A DNA stretch of 64,000 nucleotides from Legionella sp. (GCA_013911415.1 JACETI010000009.1:24133-88132); one strand, 5' to 3'; positions 28,017 to 39,800 are shown, counted from the stretch's first letter. Notes: generated by a model from the sequence alone, not told the origin. A program made the numbers and translations.

Positions 28017-30841
28017 GCAAAAACCCTCGTCTCTCCCTGTCCTGTGATATTTCCTATGCAGCGTTTACATAAACTAGGATAGGTGTCATCTGTTCCAACA
28101 TCCGCCACACGATGCCAACATCTCTCACATTTCTCATGCGATGTTGGCTTAACTAAAATAGCAAGGTCTAACGCTTTATCGCAAATTAAACCTTCATCAG
28201 ACATTTGATGCTCTAAAGTGGTTAAGTCGCGGGGCATGCGTTCAAGTTTGGCCATCGAGGTAATCAAAATAAAACGTAATTCATCACCCAGGCGTGCTAA
28301 TTGATGGAATACGTTTTCATTGACATAGAGCGTGACTTCGGCGGCAAGACCCGATCCAATAACACCATTTTTTCGTTTCTCTTCCAAAGCCTTGTTCACA
28401 GCATCTCGAATACTGTGAATGGTTTGCCATGTCGCTTTGTCACTTTCTATCGTTACCTTTGGCCATTGGGCGTACCATCCGACTAGCAGTAAAGGTTCCT
28501 TGCTCTGTATTGGGAGAGCTTTCCAAATTTCTTCAGCCGTAAAAGATAAGATGGGCGCAAGCCAGCGTGTGAGCGCCTGTATAATATGATACATTGCCGT
28601 TTGGCAAGAACGCCTCGCTAATGAATCCTTTGCAGTTGTGTACTGACGATCCTTAATGATATCCAGATAGAAACTGCCCATGTCGATAGCACAAAAATGA
28701 TGAATGCGTTGGAAAACTAAATGAAAATTGTAACTCTCATATGCTTCAATAATTTCTCGTTGAATTTCTTCGGCACGTCGCAAAGCCCACGCGTCTAATT
28801 CCACCCATTCACTCGGCTTAATATGATGTGCTTTGACATCATAATCAAATAGATTTGCCAATAAAAATCGAGCCGTGTTTCTTATACGGCGATAAATATC
28901 AACATTACGTTTAATGATTTCTTCAGAGATACTCACCTCTGTGCGATAATCGGTAGAGGCTACCCATAAACGCAAGATATCTGCACCATACTGATTAAGA
29001 ATGGTCCCAAGTTCGATGTAATTGCCTTTTGATTTCGAAAGTTTCTTACCTTCTTGATCAACTGTATAGCCATGAGAAAGCACCGTTTTATAAGGCGCAT
29101 GACCATACATAGCCACAGCTGTAGTAAGTGAAGAATTGAACCATCCACGATATTGGTCTGACCCTTCTAGATAAAGATCGGCGGGCACACCTAAACGTGG
29201 ATTTGAAGCTAATACACAATAATGCGAGACACCGGAATCAAACCATACGTCCAATGTGTCTGAAATTTTTTCATAGGCCTCTGATCCTTTACCTAATAAC
29301 GTATTTAAATCGAGCTCAAACCAGGCTTGGGCGCCTCTATCTTCAATGATCTTGGCGATGTCTTCGATCAAAGAAGCCATACGTGGATGCAGTGCTTTGG
29401 ATTCTTTATGGATAATTAAAGGTAAAGGTGTACCCCAGTTTCTTTGCCTTGATATGCACCAGTCGGGTCTGTTTTTTATCATGTTAAGCATTCTTGATTT
29501 GCCCCAACTTGGCAACCAATCTACTTTCATGATTTCCTGTAGGATAGATTGACGTAAGCCATTTTTATCCATAGAAATAAACCATTGCGGTGTTGCAAGA
29601 AAAATCATGGGTGTCTTATGTCGCCAACAATGTGCATAGCTATGCCTTATCGTCGTGTGATGTAATAGCATGCCTCTTTCTTGCAAGAGTTCTACAATCT
29701 TGTTGTTCGCTTTCCAGACAAACATTCCACCAACAAGCGGGACCTCATCCAGGTAGCAACCGTTAGCCTTCACTGGATTAAACAACGGCAATTGGTATGC
29801 TAATCCCACCTGATAATCATCAGGCCCATGTGCCGGCGCTGTATGAACACAACCAGTACCAGCTTCTGTTGTAACGTGTTCACCCAAAATAATCGGTACT
29901 GCTGTATTATTGAGAGGGTGATTGAGCTTTAAATATTCGAAGGCCTGTCCCAACGCTTGACCAACAACCGTTGGATTTTCCAGATTGTAACGTTCGCTTA
30001 CTGCAGGTACTAATGGTTCAGCGATGAGAAAGTAGCACTCACCTGATTCAACCAAAGCATAGATAAGATTTGGATTGAGACAAACCGCTTCATTTCCAGG
30101 TAAGGACCAAGGCGTTGTCGTCCAGATAGGTACAATGACTTTTTTCTCGGGCAAGGCGGAATTAACTCGCGACAGGAACTCTTTTGGCGCAACTGCAATA
30201 AAAGCAACATCAATGGCAGCAGACTCTTTATCTTCAAAATCTACTTCTGCTTCAGCCAATGCAGAACCGCACTGAATACACCAATGAACTGGTTTAAACC
30301 CTTGTTGAAGATGTCCATTCTCAATCACGCGACCCAGTGCCCTTACGATATTCGCTTCGTAATTTGAATCCATGGTCGTGTAGGGATGATCCCAATCTCC
30401 GAGAATGCCTAATCGCTGAAACTCTGTTTTTTGAATAGCAATTTGTCCCGTTGCATATTGAGAACATTCTTCACGGAAAGCTTTGGCATCTAAAACCTTT
30501 CCAGCCTTTTTTAAGGCTTGTTCAACGTTCAACTCAATAGGAAGCCCATGACAATCCCAGCCTGGTAAAAAATAGACATTAAAACCGCTGAGGAGCTTTG
30601 ACTTATTAATGATGTCTTTTAAAATCTTATTAAGCGCGTGTCCGCAATGCAAATGACCATTTGCATAGGGCGGGCCATCATGTAACACGAAGCGAGGAGC
30701 ATTTTGGCGCACCTCATCGATTTTCGCTTGAAGGTCCTGTGCTTCCCAAGCTGCCAATATCTCGGGTTCACGCTTTACCAAGTCAGCTTTCATCGGAAAA
30801 GTAGTAAAGGGTAAATTTAAACTGTCTTTATATGAGGTCAT
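28013..30841 (-). CDS. ileS: Isoleucyl-tRNA synthetase
   Basis: IleS charges tRNA-Ile and edits misactivated valine. The 942-residue length matches bacterial type-1 IleRS (E. coli 938). Class I motifs are intact: [15 protein letters not shown] (HIGH, about 57-71) and [10 protein letters not shown] (KMSKS). The editing domain holds [19 protein letters not shown]. The C-terminal zinc finger supplies CERCWHR and CKRC. It lies between ribF (42 bp upstream) and lspA (4-bp overlap), the standard gammaproteobacterial operon. Confidence 0.98.
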   Translation of the reverse strand: MTSYKDSLNLPFTTFPMKADLVKREPEILAAWEAQDLQAKIDEVRQNAPRFVLHDGPPYANGHLHCGHALNKILKDIINKSKLLSGFNVYFLPGWDCHGLPIELNVEQALKKAGKVLDAKAFREECSQYATGQIAIQKTEFQRLGILGDWDHPYTTMDSNYEANIVRALGRVIENGHLQQGFKPVHWCIQCGSALAEAEVDFEDKESAAIDVAFIAVAPKEFLSRVNSALPEKKVIVPIWTTTPWSLPGNEAVCLNPNLIYALVESGECYFLIAEPLVPAVSERYNLENPTVVGQALGQAFEYLKLNHPLNNTAVPIILGEHVTTEAGTGCVHTAPAHGPDDYQVGLAYQLPLFNPVKANGCYLDEVPLVGGMFVWKANNKIVELLQERGMLLHHTTIRHSYAHCWRHKTPMIFLATPQWFISMDKNGLRQSILQEIMKVDWLPSWGKSRMLNMIKNRPDWCISRQRNWGTPLPLIIHKESKALHPRMASLIEDIAKIIEDRGAQAWFELDLNTLLGKGSEAYEKISDTLDVWFDSGVSHYCVLASNPRLGVPADLYLEGSDQYRGWFNSSLTTAVAMYGHAPYKTVLSHGYTVDQEGKKLSKSKGNYIELGTILNQYGADILRLWVASTDYRTEVSISEEIIKRNVDIYRRIRNTARFLLANLFDYDVKAHHIKPSEWVELDAWALRRAEEIQREIIEAYESYNFHLVFQRIHHFCAIDMGSFYLDIIKDRQYTTAKDSLARRSCQTAMYHIIQALTRWLAPILSFTAEEIWKALPIQSKEPLLLVGWYAQWPKVTIESDKATWQTIHSIRDAVNKALEEKRKNGVIGSGLAAEVTLYVNENVFHQLARLGDELRFILITSMAKLERMPRDLTTLEHQMSDEGLICDKALDLAILVKPTSHEKCERCWHRVADVGTDDTYPSLCKRCIGNITGQGETRVFA

Positions 30842-30882
30842 TAATGATCACCACTGCATTTAAGGTCTTATGAATCGCACGA

Positions 30883-31830
30883 CTATTCGATGCACTCACA
30901 ACATTCCTTTTGCTTTAATCGTTTACCAGCTAATACGATATCTGCATGAATTTGATCGAGTAGTTCCTTAATGGAAGGAAACTTTATCTCATCACGCAGT
31001 TTATCTGAGAAAAAAACTTGAATTAATTTTCCGTATAAATTACCAGTGAAGTCAAGCAGATGTACTTCAAGCGTATTTTCTACACCTTGAACCGTTGGGC
31101 GCGTGCCTATATTAGCTACTCCTTTAAGCCATTGACCTTCAGCAAGCACCTTGACTGCAAAAACACCCCGTAAAGGAAGGACAGCTCGTCGGATATGTAC
31201 ATTTGCGGTTGGAATACCCCACTGCCCCCCTCGTCCGGCGCCTCGCACCACATGTCCTGACAAACTGAACGTTCGACCGAGAAGAGCACTAGCACTTTGG
31301 AGATCGCCTGCCTGAAGCGCCTCACGTATTTTCGTTGAGCTGATGCGTTCATTTTTAATAAAAAAATCAGGAAAAAATTCAACTTGGCGATTGCCGTCTT
31401 CTTGCATGAGCTTTTCTAATAATCTGCGATCACCCTGACGAGCGCTCCCAAAACGAAAATCATTCCCTACCAATAAATACTCTGCTCGAAGCAGCGTAAG
31501 TAGGTATTTTTCAACAAAGATTTCTGCCGGTAGAGCGGCGAGAGAAGCATTAAACCGCAAACAGCCAACATAATCGACATGCTTTTTGAGCAGAGCAAGT
31601 TTTTCCCGTAAACAAGTCAGTCTTGCTGGTGCCTGCAGACCATAGAAAAATTCGCTCGGCTGCGGCTCAAATAATAACAATACTGAAGGTAAACTGCGTC
31701 TTTCTGCTTCATGTTTTAGCTGTGTTAATAAGGCTTGATGACCTCGATGTACGCCATCGAAATTACCAACAGTAACAACACTGCCTTTTGAAAAGTGGTT
31801 AGAAGAATCGAGCTTACGAAGTAACTGCAT
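30883..31830 (-). CDS. ribF: Bifunctional riboflavin kinase/FAD synthetase
   Basis: RibF phosphorylates riboflavin to FMN and adenylates FMN to FAD. The 315-residue protein has the nucleotidyltransferase motif VVTVGNFDGVHRGHQALL near the start and the SSTKIREAL stretch of the same domain (about residue 165). The kinase domain follows with RGAGRGGQWGIPTANVH, GVFAVKV and the GTRPTV/EVHLLDF motifs. It is the first gene of the ribF-ileS-lspA run. The cofactor supplies flavoproteins such as NadB and the oxidoreductase at 34419. Confidence 0.96.
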   Translation of the reverse strand: MQLLRKLDSSNHFSKGSVVTVGNFDGVHRGHQALLTQLKHEAERRSLPSVLLLFEPQPSEFFYGLQAPARLTCLREKLALLKKHVDYVGCLRFNASLAALPAEIFVEKYLLTLLRAEYLLVGNDFRFGSARQGDRRLLEKLMQEDGNRQVEFFPDFFIKNERISSTKIREALQAGDLQSASALLGRTFSLSGHVVRGAGRGGQWGIPTANVHIRRAVLPLRGVFAVKVLAEGQWLKGVANIGTRPTVQGVENTLEVHLLDFTGNLYGKLIQVFFSDKLRDEIKFPSIKELLDQIHADIVLAGKRLKQKECCECIE

Positions 31831-31958
31831 GTTAAATCATCTTATACATCATTAAAAATCTGAATAAAATGGCGCTATCGCCAGCCTACGGGTCAATGAT
31901 CGATGATTTTTTCCAACGATCGCTGAAGCAAAAAGTGGGCATTGCTGCCCTATCTCTA

Positions 31959-32408
31959 TTAAGAATTTAGCGCAGCGGGGGAATTAACGTTAGGACGTAC
32001 AATAAGAACGTCACATTCAGCCCCATGCAAAATTGCGTTGGCGGTTGAACCTAGCAACAAAGCTAATCCATGTTTTCCATGACTCCCTGTAATAATCAGG
32101 TCCACTTTTTTTTCTTGCGCTATGCGTAAAATTTCGTTTTTAGTAGAACCAAATTCAATTAAACAGTGCAGTGCATCTACATTGAGTTTTCTAGCTAAGG
32201 TTGCCAATTCTTTTTCCGCTTGTTCTCGAATTGACACTTCCACTTCAGCAAAACCTGCAAAACCCGGATAGGCATAGGCAGGAATCGGCTCAACCACATG
32301 CACTAAAAAGAGCTCTGCTTTATTTTCATCAGCTATTTTTTTTGCTTTGAAGGCAGCGTTAACACCCACTTCATCAAAATCGGTCGCAAATAATACTCGA
32401 TTATACAT
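31959..32408 (-). CDS. Universal stress protein, UspA family
   Basis: A 149-residue single-domain cytoplasmic Usp. The N-terminal strand and Asp are present (RVLFATDFDEVG). The ATP-binding loop is GSHGKHGLALLLGSTANAIL, matching G-x2-G-x9-G-S/T, so it is probably an ATP-binding (UspFG/MJ0577-like) member. Such proteins raise survival under stress or starvation. It is transcribed alone, 128 bp downstream of the start of ribF. Confidence 0.93.
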   Translation of the reverse strand: MYNRVLFATDFDEVGVNAAFKAKKIADENKAELFLVHVVEPIPAYAYPGFAGFAEVEVSIREQAEKELATLARKLNVDALHCLIEFGSTKNEILRIAQEKKVDLIITGSHGKHGLALLLGSTANAILHGAECDVLIVRPNVNSPAALNS

Positions 32409-32777
32409 GTATGTCTCCCTATTAAGTTGAATGCTCCCATTGAGTCCTCATCTTGAGTGACCAACAAAACCTCATATCCTTTTTTTTACAAACCTGCATA
32501 ACTGGCTCTAAAAAGGGAGTATACACACAGTTTTTGGACCTCGCCAAGAATGTTCTATTATTACAGACAACAGGAATAGCTCAAACGCATTTAGTTAGGA
32601 ATTATCCAGTACCTTTCGCATTACTCTTACCCAAGGCCTATACCTCAAAAAGATAAATTTTAATTAAATTAGTTTATTTTAATTCATCATCATTTTATTT
32701 ATGTCAATTTGTTGATACTATGGCAGCTTCACAGTTTCTAGAACGCCCTTTATGCCCTAAATGAGGTCTAGTTGCCA
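32409..32777. other. Intergenic region without a supported gene
   Basis: This 369-bp gap separates divergent uspA and the 32778 gene. A 67-codon TTG-initiated frame (32453-32656) has no ribosome site or recognisable product and was not accepted. The AT-rich half near 32655-32700 has scattered TTAA tetramers but none in the TTAA-N7-TTAA spacing. GAGG at 32764-32767 is the ribosome site of the next gene. Confidence 0.55.
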
Positions 32778-34289
32778 ATGAATTTCCAATTGAAAATTGA
32801 AGCTTATACCTATGCGCTCTTAACCTTAGAGAAACTTAAAGGCTTAAAATCATTCACTAAAGAAGCCAAACGCCACCTCAAGGCCGTGGAAGAAAAAATT
32901 CAAATAGCGATACTCAATCATCACCAAGCAGTCGATAACATTTTACAATGCTTAAAAGATCTATCGAACAAGATTCCGGATGAATCTCTCTTTGAACTCA
33001 TTAAAAAAATTGAAGATCCACATAATTTTAAAGCAGATACAACCACACGATATGAAAACCCTCTTGGCAGACGATTAGAATCGGAACTACCTATTCTCCT
33101 AGCGTTGAACCCGACAAAAAAAATGATGAAAGCGGTAGGAATGGTTTCAGAAATTCTGCTAAAGACAATAAAACGTTATAACGCAGAAGAACGTTCTGTT
33201 TTCTTATTGAAAGTACTCCCACAATCAGAACATATAATAGCCTTTGGTGCCCCCAGAGTGCCCTTTACGTTTGAAGAACTCATTAACTTGCTAGAAAAGA
33301 ATGACCCCAAAGATTTTATTGAAATTATGCATGTTCACTATAAATTTTCTCTTCGTAAACTTCGGAAAGAAGCGGTATATGGAGCACCTGTCAGAAAACC
33401 ACAAGGCGCATTTGAGAGCATCGTTAAAGAACTGATCGTAGAGGATCAAAACGTTACCGTTTTTTTCAGTAAAATTCTTCCAGCAAACGATATAGTTGGA
33501 GAAGTTTCTCGCTCCTATACTCCCAACGTCAAATTTCTTCAAAGTCCTTTGTACACGGCTTTTCCTGAGCGAGGAAGGCATGGCTTAATCAAAAAAGAAT
33601 ATACGCAACAAATGGGTTTATTTTTAACAACGCAAGCAGAAGATTCTGCCGATTTTCCTGTACATGCTTCTTCATGGGTCGCCGATGCAAAAAGCCAAGA
33701 AGCAAATTTGACCTCACCCTATGTCTTAAATCTGATTGATAACGAAGCAATTTACGTTGCTGGTCCATCTGGAATGACAAGTTTACTGCTGTCTCAAATG
33801 GAGATGCTAGGCAATTTTAAATACCTGTTCTTAAAGCAGCATTACTTAACAGCGGTTGTTGCGTATCTGATTGCCGGCGGTTTCCATAGCTTACATGAGA
33901 TCTTAGGACCCGCAGAATATATTTTAAAATTAATACCGGGCTATGCAATCACGCCCCCCACCGTATCAGGACAAAATCAACCACCCAATTTTTATCATTT
34001 CTATCAACAGCAAATGAAACTTGACCCTGAATTTAGAGCGGCCTATAATTTGTTCTGGGAAAAATATCTCAGCTATTTTAGAAACACTTACCTTGCTGCG
34101 CATTTGAATCACTCGTCCAACGAAGATGCTTGTAAGGGAATAAACGAAAATTCCCTCGGCAACGAGATATACACCTTAGAAAAAGAGCCCACTGTTTTTC
34201 CAGGGCATACTTATTTATCGCTATTTGGTGTGCCTTATCATAAAGAAGAGTCCGGAAACATCCAAAAATTACTGCGGTTGGCTCGCTAA
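32778..34289 (+). CDS. Uncharacterised protein with GPSGMTS and GGFHSLHE motifs; candidate effector
   Basis: No family was confidently recognised. ATG at 32778, ten bases after GAGG, gives 503 residues. The first 110 or so residues are a charged helical region. The C-terminal half looks like a folded domain: YVAGPSGMTSLLLSQME (GPSGMTS at 329-335) and then AVVAYLIAGGFHSLHEILG (HSLHE at 370-374). A Gly-rich loop followed by a HxxHE-like cluster could form a metal or phosphate site. It recalls, without proving, phosphodiesterase-type domains in Legionella effectors. The last 30 residues include KEESGNIQKLLRLAR. There is no signal peptide or membrane segment. Neighbours give no functional hint. 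Confidence 0.82.
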   Translation: MNFQLKIEAYTYALLTLEKLKGLKSFTKEAKRHLKAVEEKIQIAILNHHQAVDNILQCLKDLSNKIPDESLFELIKKIEDPHNFKADTTTRYENPLGRRLESELPILLALNPTKKMMKAVGMVSEILLKTIKRYNAEERSVFLLKVLPQSEHIIAFGAPRVPFTFEELINLLEKNDPKDFIEIMHVHYKFSLRKLRKEAVYGAPVRKPQGAFESIVKELIVEDQNVTVFFSKILPANDIVGEVSRSYTPNVKFLQSPLYTAFPERGRHGLIKKEYTQQMGLFLTTQAEDSADFPVHASSWVADAKSQEANLTSPYVLNLIDNEAIYVAGPSGMTSLLLSQMEMLGNFKYLFLKQHYLTAVVAYLIAGGFHSLHEILGPAEYILKLIPGYAITPPTVSGQNQPPNFYHFYQQQMKLDPEFRAAYNLFWEKYLSYFRNTYLAAHLNHSSNEDACKGINENSLGNEIYTLEKEPTVFPGHTYLSLFGVPYHKEESGNIQKLLRLAR

Positions 34290-34372
34290 TATCCTATCTC
34301 GATCCTCATTGAAGAGAGATAAAGCAATATTTAAGAAAACAGGTGATAAAAACCCTGCATTAATGCTCAATA

Positions 34373-34391
34373 AAAGAGCATAGTAAAAGAA
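34373..34391. terminator. Small hairpin between convergent genes
   Basis: ATGCTC and GAGCAT form a 6-bp stem with a 7-base A-rich loop, between the 32778 gene and the convergent FAD oxidoreductase. It is weak and has no U-tract. Confidence 0.28.
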
Positions 34392-34418
34392 CAAAAAATG
34401 AACACCAAAAGATGTTAT

Positions 34419-36011
34419 TTACATATTATTACCAAAGAACCCTTCACTCGGTGTGCCTTGATTTTCTGGTAAATCTTTATGGAATAACGTTTTAAAATGA
34501 TTTTTTTTGGCGCGTAAATGTGCTTTGTTTTCTTCAATGGCCTTTTCATTAACACTGTCATTTTGCAATGCTACAGCGCCTTTAGATCCAGGCATAGATT
34601 GTAGAAATTTCGTACCGATTTTCTTATAAGGATTTCCTTTAAAAAGCATATCCTTATCAATGTATTCCATATCCATTTCAGCTTTATCGTTGTAGTTCAA
34701 ACCCATTTCATCAAGATTGCTCGTAACTGTTTGGCAGCGTCTTAGCGGTCGTTTACCTGTGATTGCACTCTCTTTCCTTACGTCGTTGCTTAGAGGGTTA
34801 AAAGGTAAGGGGATCATTTTTGCTTTAGCTCTTTTTGATAAGTCGAGATCACTCTCGCCCCCCTTTAATGCCAACGTTCTATCTGCGTAAAATTTAGCGA
34901 TAAATGGCAAGTAATAACTATCTATCGCATTAAGTTTTTGTTCATATTCCGAGAACCTGAATGACGACATACCCTCCTTAGTGATACCCGACGAAAGCAA
35001 GGCTGCTATTTTAGCAATCGTCATTGATAAGCTCAGACCTTTTCGATAATCTGTTTTACATAAGGCATCGCCAACCGGTAAAACACAAAAATTGTTGGCT
35101 TTGTAATAGGGATTTACTTGATTCAAAGCAACCGTAAAAGTTCGAATATGGACTTTTTTCTCTCCATATTTTTTAGAGAGTGGTAAGTATTCCAATTTAA
35201 CATCTTCTGCAATGTATAACTTGCAGATATCTTCCAACCATTCAGTCTTATTGGCCTCGGTCAAATCGTTAGGAGCCTCCATGTACACAACAAATTTGTC
35301 TTTACCTACAGGCATCGCATTAAAATAGGGTGTACCCTTATGGATCCAATTAAATTTTTTTTGTAAGGAATCAACCGCTTCCTTTTTTTTCTCGATTAAA
35401 AGGTCTTTATCACTTTTAAAACTAAAGTCTTTGCCTGGAATATGAATTTTCACGTAAGCGATCAAATTATTGGGAGCAGGGTTTAAAACAGAATCGGGAT
35501 CAGAATTCAAAGAAGGCAATGGAACAGTTTTTTCCTCAAAAGGTAGTTGCGGCGTTTGTTTTTCGAGCGCTTGAGCATTCATAAAGCTAATAATTGCTCT
35601 TTTATAGCCGGTGGCATCAATTATCAAATCAGCCGCTAATTCATCACCATCATCGAAGATAAGCGTATTTTCTTTCATGCCTTTGACGTTCATAGGTATG
35701 ATGGGAATTCCTAATTCTTTTGCATGTTCACTTAAAGCACGCTCAAGATCTTTTATTTGAAAGAGCAACGAGTTACCATTTGTGTCCAATTTTTGAAGTG
35801 GCATTGAATCTGCACGGTATTTTTGGGGGAAAATGCATCTCAATTCTTGCGTTAAAATTTGAATGGTCTTAGCAGACAACGCGCCCGGTCTTGTATATTG
35901 CCCCACTCTTGAATCAACAAGCGTTACATCTAATCCAGCATGCTTGAACCTAAGCGCTGCACAGTATCCCGCTGGGCCCGCGCCCACAATGACAACTTTA
36001 AACATATTCAT
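34419..36011 (-). CDS. FAD-dependent oxidoreductase/monooxygenase-like protein with C-terminal tail
   Basis: The preferred start is ATG at 36011, because the FAD motif follows at once; an ATG at 36065 would add 18 Tyr-rich residues. The 530-residue protein opens with VVIVGAGPAGYCAALRFKHAG (GxGxxG at residues 10-15) and VTLVDSR. It also has LIIDATGYKRA and VLPVGDALCKTDYRKGLSLS, the FAD-ribityl GD motif of aromatic-hydroxylase-type flavoproteins. Substrate and partner reductase are unknown. About 120 polar residues follow the flavin domain and have no counterpart in such enzymes. Isolation from metabolic genes, the Asn/Lys-rich composition and this tail leave open a secreted role. Confidence 0.85.
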   Translation of the reverse strand: MNMFKVVIVGAGPAGYCAALRFKHAGLDVTLVDSRVGQYTRPGALSAKTIQILTQELRCIFPQKYRADSMPLQKLDTNGNSLLFQIKDLERALSEHAKELGIPIIPMNVKGMKENTLIFDDGDELAADLIIDATGYKRAIISFMNAQALEKQTPQLPFEEKTVPLPSLNSDPDSVLNPAPNNLIAYVKIHIPGKDFSFKSDKDLLIEKKKEAVDSLQKKFNWIHKGTPYFNAMPVGKDKFVVYMEAPNDLTEANKTEWLEDICKLYIAEDVKLEYLPLSKKYGEKKVHIRTFTVALNQVNPYYKANNFCVLPVGDALCKTDYRKGLSLSMTIAKIAALLSSGITKEGMSSFRFSEYEQKLNAIDSYYLPFIAKFYADRTLALKGGESDLDLSKRAKAKMIPLPFNPLSNDVRKESAITGKRPLRRCQTVTSNLDEMGLNYNDKAEMDMEYIDKDMLFKGNPYKKIGTKFLQSMPGSKGAVALQNDSVNEKAIEENKAHLRAKKNHFKTLFHKDLPENQGTPSEGFFGNNM

Positions 36012-36268
36012 ACTACTGACAATAAATTGATAATAGTTTATAGTATAATAGTAAAAATAAATCAATGTGATAAAATTTTAAGTTTTTTTGAATTAAATCT
36101 AACCTATAAGTTTGATAAACGTTTGCTTATGCTTAATGACTTAATAAATAATGCATTTTACGAGCGTTTAACCTAATTATTGAAACACGTTTTTAATTTC
36201 CTCCCTGTTTTTTCAGTACCCTATGTTATAATTTTGACTGCCTCTGCTTTAACTCTGTGTGACATCAT

Positions 36269-36868
36269 ATGATAACCCTTGATCTTCTTGGCATGATTGC
36301 TTCTCTACTCGCCACCTACTATTTCATGATCATGAGTCAGAAGGCATGGATAATCACTCTCGTTGCAGCACTGCTAAATGGTTATCTATATTGGCACCAA
36401 GGTATTTATGCTGATTCAATGTTAGAGTTATTTTATTTTGGGAACGCCTGTTATGGATGGTATCTTTGGTCGGCTACTCCACAAGAAGATAATCCAGTCA
36501 TTATCCATACGCTCAAAACACAATATTGGATTTTATTAGTGACGGGAACAACACTTTTATTTGGCATCCTTTGTTTCCTTTTACGCGCACTAACCTCATC
36601 CGACGTTGTCCTATTAGATGCTACAACCACTACCTTAAGTTTGTTAGCACAATTATTAATGGCTTATAAAGTCATTTACACTTGGTTATTATGGTTTGTC
36701 ATCGATGCCATCTATTGCTATCTCTACCTTCACAAGCACATCCCTTTTCATGCGGTACTAATGCTTTTTTATTTGGCCTTGGCGATATCGGGGTATTATC
36801 GTTGGCAGCAAGAATCTAAAAAAGGCCAAATGATAAGTACTCAAGTACAACAAAACCCGGTACAATAA
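36269..36868 (+). CDS. pnuC: PnuC-type nicotinamide riboside/mononucleotide transporter
   Basis: A 199-residue polytopic inner-membrane protein with six or seven helices. Family landmarks are [31 protein letters not shown] (read in parts), the Trp-rich WYLWSA segment and [16 protein letters not shown] with the W-x2-W/F-x2-D pattern. PnuC proteins import nicotinamide riboside by facilitated diffusion, to be trapped by phosphorylation. Together with NadB/NadA it gives two routes to NAD. Vitamin specificity within the Pnu family (NR, thiamine, riboflavin) cannot be fixed by eye. It lies 26 bp upstream of carB, so the two may share a transcript. Confidence 0.87.
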   Translation: MITLDLLGMIASLLATYYFMIMSQKAWIITLVAALLNGYLYWHQGIYADSMLELFYFGNACYGWYLWSATPQEDNPVIIHTLKTQYWILLVTGTTLLFGILCFLLRALTSSDVVLLDATTTTLSLLAQLLMAYKVIYTWLLWFVIDAIYCYLYLHKHIPFHAVLMLFYLALAISGYYRWQQESKKGQMISTQVQQNPVQ

Positions 36869-36894
36869 GCCATTTCTTATTTTTTATAACCACT

Positions 36895-39800
36895 ATGCCA
36901 AAACGATCGGACATTAAATCCATTCTTATCCTTGGTGCTGGACCTATAGTTATTGGTCAAGCCTGTGAATTTGATTACTCAGGAACGCAGGCAATTCGAG
37001 CCCTCAAAGAAGAGGGCTTTAGAGTCATCCTAGTGAATTCCAATCCAGCCACCATTATGACCGATCCTGAATTGGCGGATGCGACCTATATTGAACCGAT
37101 ACAATGGCAAGAAGTTACTCGCATCATTGAAAGAGAACGCCCTGATGCACTCCTTCCAACCATGGGTGGGCAAACAGCGCTAAACTGCGCCTTAGATTTG
37201 GTTCGAGAAGGTGTATTAGCTCGTTATGATGTTGAAATGATAGGGGCGACGCGCGAGGCGATTGATCGTGCTGAAGATAGGGATAAATTTCGCCAGCTCA
37301 TGAAAAAAATCGGGCTTGAAATGCCTCGCTCAGCCATTGCACACAGCTTAGAAGAAGCTTTGCAGGTCCAAGCTTACTTAGGCTTTCCAGTCATTATTCG
37401 CCCCTCATTTACCATGGGCGGTAGCGGCGGCGGTATTGCTTATAATCGAGAAGAATTCGAAGAGATTTGTTTGCGGGGGCTTGAGCTGTCACCCACACAC
37501 GAACTTTTAATCGATGAATCCGTTATTGGGTGGAAAGAGTATGAAATGGAAGTTATCCGAGACAAACAAGATAACTGTATGATTGTATGCACCATTGAAA
37601 ACCTCGATCCAATGGGGGTCCACACCGGTGATTCTATTACCGTAGCCCCTGCCCAAACGTTAACTGATAAAGAATTTCAGCGGATGCGCGACGCCGCTAT
37701 CCAAATCTTAAAAGCAGTGGGCGTTGAAACAGGCGGATCGAACGTACAATTTGCCGTAAACCCAGAGGACGGTCGACTGCTTGTTGTCGAAATGAATCCT
37801 AGGGTTTCTCGAAGCTCTGCCTTGGCCTCAAAGGCAACGGGCTTTCCTATTGCAAAAGTCGCTGCAAAGCTTGCCGTGGGCTATACCTTGGACGAACTCA
37901 CGAATGAGATCACTGCCGGTAAAATGCCTGCAGCTTTTGAACCAACGATTGATTATGTCGTCGTTAAGATCCCTCGTTTTAATTTTGATAAATTTCCAGA
38001 AACAGCTAAGACCCTTACGACTCAAATGAAATCCGTTGGTGAAGCGATGGGGATTGGGTCAAATTTCCAAGCGGCACTTCTAAAGGCCATCCGCAGTTTG
38101 GAGATAGGTCGCTTTGGATTAGAACCACTTTTCACAGAGGATGACAGTTTACCTATTCGTGGTCATTTACGCGAGCCAACCCCTGATCGCCTTTGGTACA
38201 TTGCAGATGCCTTTCGACACGGACTAAGCCTCGACGAAATCTATCAAGAAACAAAAGTTGATCCCTGGTTTTTGATGCAAGTACAGGAACTGGTTGTCCT
38301 AGAACAGTCTCTGCATGGAAAAACCTTACAGAATCTGAACAAAAACGCTCTTTTACACTATAAACAACGTGGTTTTTCTGATGCTTACCTTGCAAGACTT
38401 CTACTAACAACAGAAGAGCATGTTCGACAACACCGTTTATCTTTAAAGGTTCTCCCGGTCTATAAACGCATCGATTCATGTGCGGGTGAATTCCCTACGC
38501 GCACAGCTTACCTCTACTCATCTTATGATAGGGTTTGTGAAGCAGATCCCACCGACGCACAAAAAGTAATTGTTCTTGGTGGAGGCCCGAATCGGATTGG
38601 ACAGGGCATTGAGTTTGATTATTGTTGCGTACATGCTGTTGCTACCTTACGGGAATTAGGTTATCAAACCATCATGATTAACTGTAATCCCGAAACCGTT
38701 TCTACCGACTTCGACACCGCTGATCGCTTATATTTTGAACCGATTACTTTGGAAGACGTTTTAGCCATTATTGCATTAGAACAACCCATTGGTGTTATTG
38801 TTCATTATGGTGGACAAACGCCTTTAAAATTAGCTCGTGCACTAGAAGCCAACGGCGTTACCGTATTAGGCACGTCCCCCGATGACATCGATCGAGCCGA
38901 GGATCGAGAACGCTTTAAGCAAGTGGTCTCAGAATTAGGTCTTCATCAACCTCCTAACGGAACGGTGAGAAGTGAAGCAGAGGCGATTAAGCTAGCACAA
39001 ACGATCGGTTACCCCCTCGTTGTGCGACCTTCCTATGTCCTTGGTGGTCGGGCTATGGAAATCGTTTATAATGAAGACGACCTGCGACACTATCTTTCAC
39101 ATGCGGTAGAAGTCTCTAATGATTCCCCTGTACTGCTTGATAAGTTTTTAAATGACGCCATTGAAGTGGACATTGATGCCGTCTGCGATGGTCAGAACGT
39201 GCTGATTGGCGGCATCATGGAACATATTGAACAAGCGGGCGTTCATTCAGGCGACTCTGCTTGTACTCTCCCCCCTTTCAGTTTAAGCGTGGTAGTACAA
39301 CAAGACCTCAGTGAACAAATTCGTCAGTTAGCTTTAAAGCTGAATGTCATTGGTATTATTAACGCTCAGTTTGCCATTCAAGCAGATGATATTTATGTAT
39401 TAGAAGTCAATCCTCGCGCATCAAGAACAGTCCCCTTTGTTTCAAAAGCAACAGGGCTTGCGCTTACTAAAATTGCTGTAAGATGCCAGATGGGGCAACA
39501 ATTAAAACAACAGAATTTAAATTTCAATTACCCGATGCCTGCGTTTTATTCCATTAAATTGCCAGTCTTCCCCTTCATTAAATTTCTAGGCGTTGATTCC
39601 ATCCTTGGTCCAGAAATGAAGTCAACCGGCGAGGTAATGGGTATCGCACGTCGCTTTGGTCAAGCGTATGCAAAAGCACAGTTAGGTGCAAATTGTTACA
39701 TTACTAAACGAGGGCGCGCTTTCTTATCAGTACGAGATGCTGATAAATCACGCATCGGAGAAATAGCTAAGCGTCTCATTCTGTTGGGTTTTGAGATAAT

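Noticed and set aside
32453-32656. 67-codon open frame upstream of the 32778 gene
   Set aside because: It starts with TTG, has no ribosome site, shows no domain, and its composition is unlike the surrounding genes.
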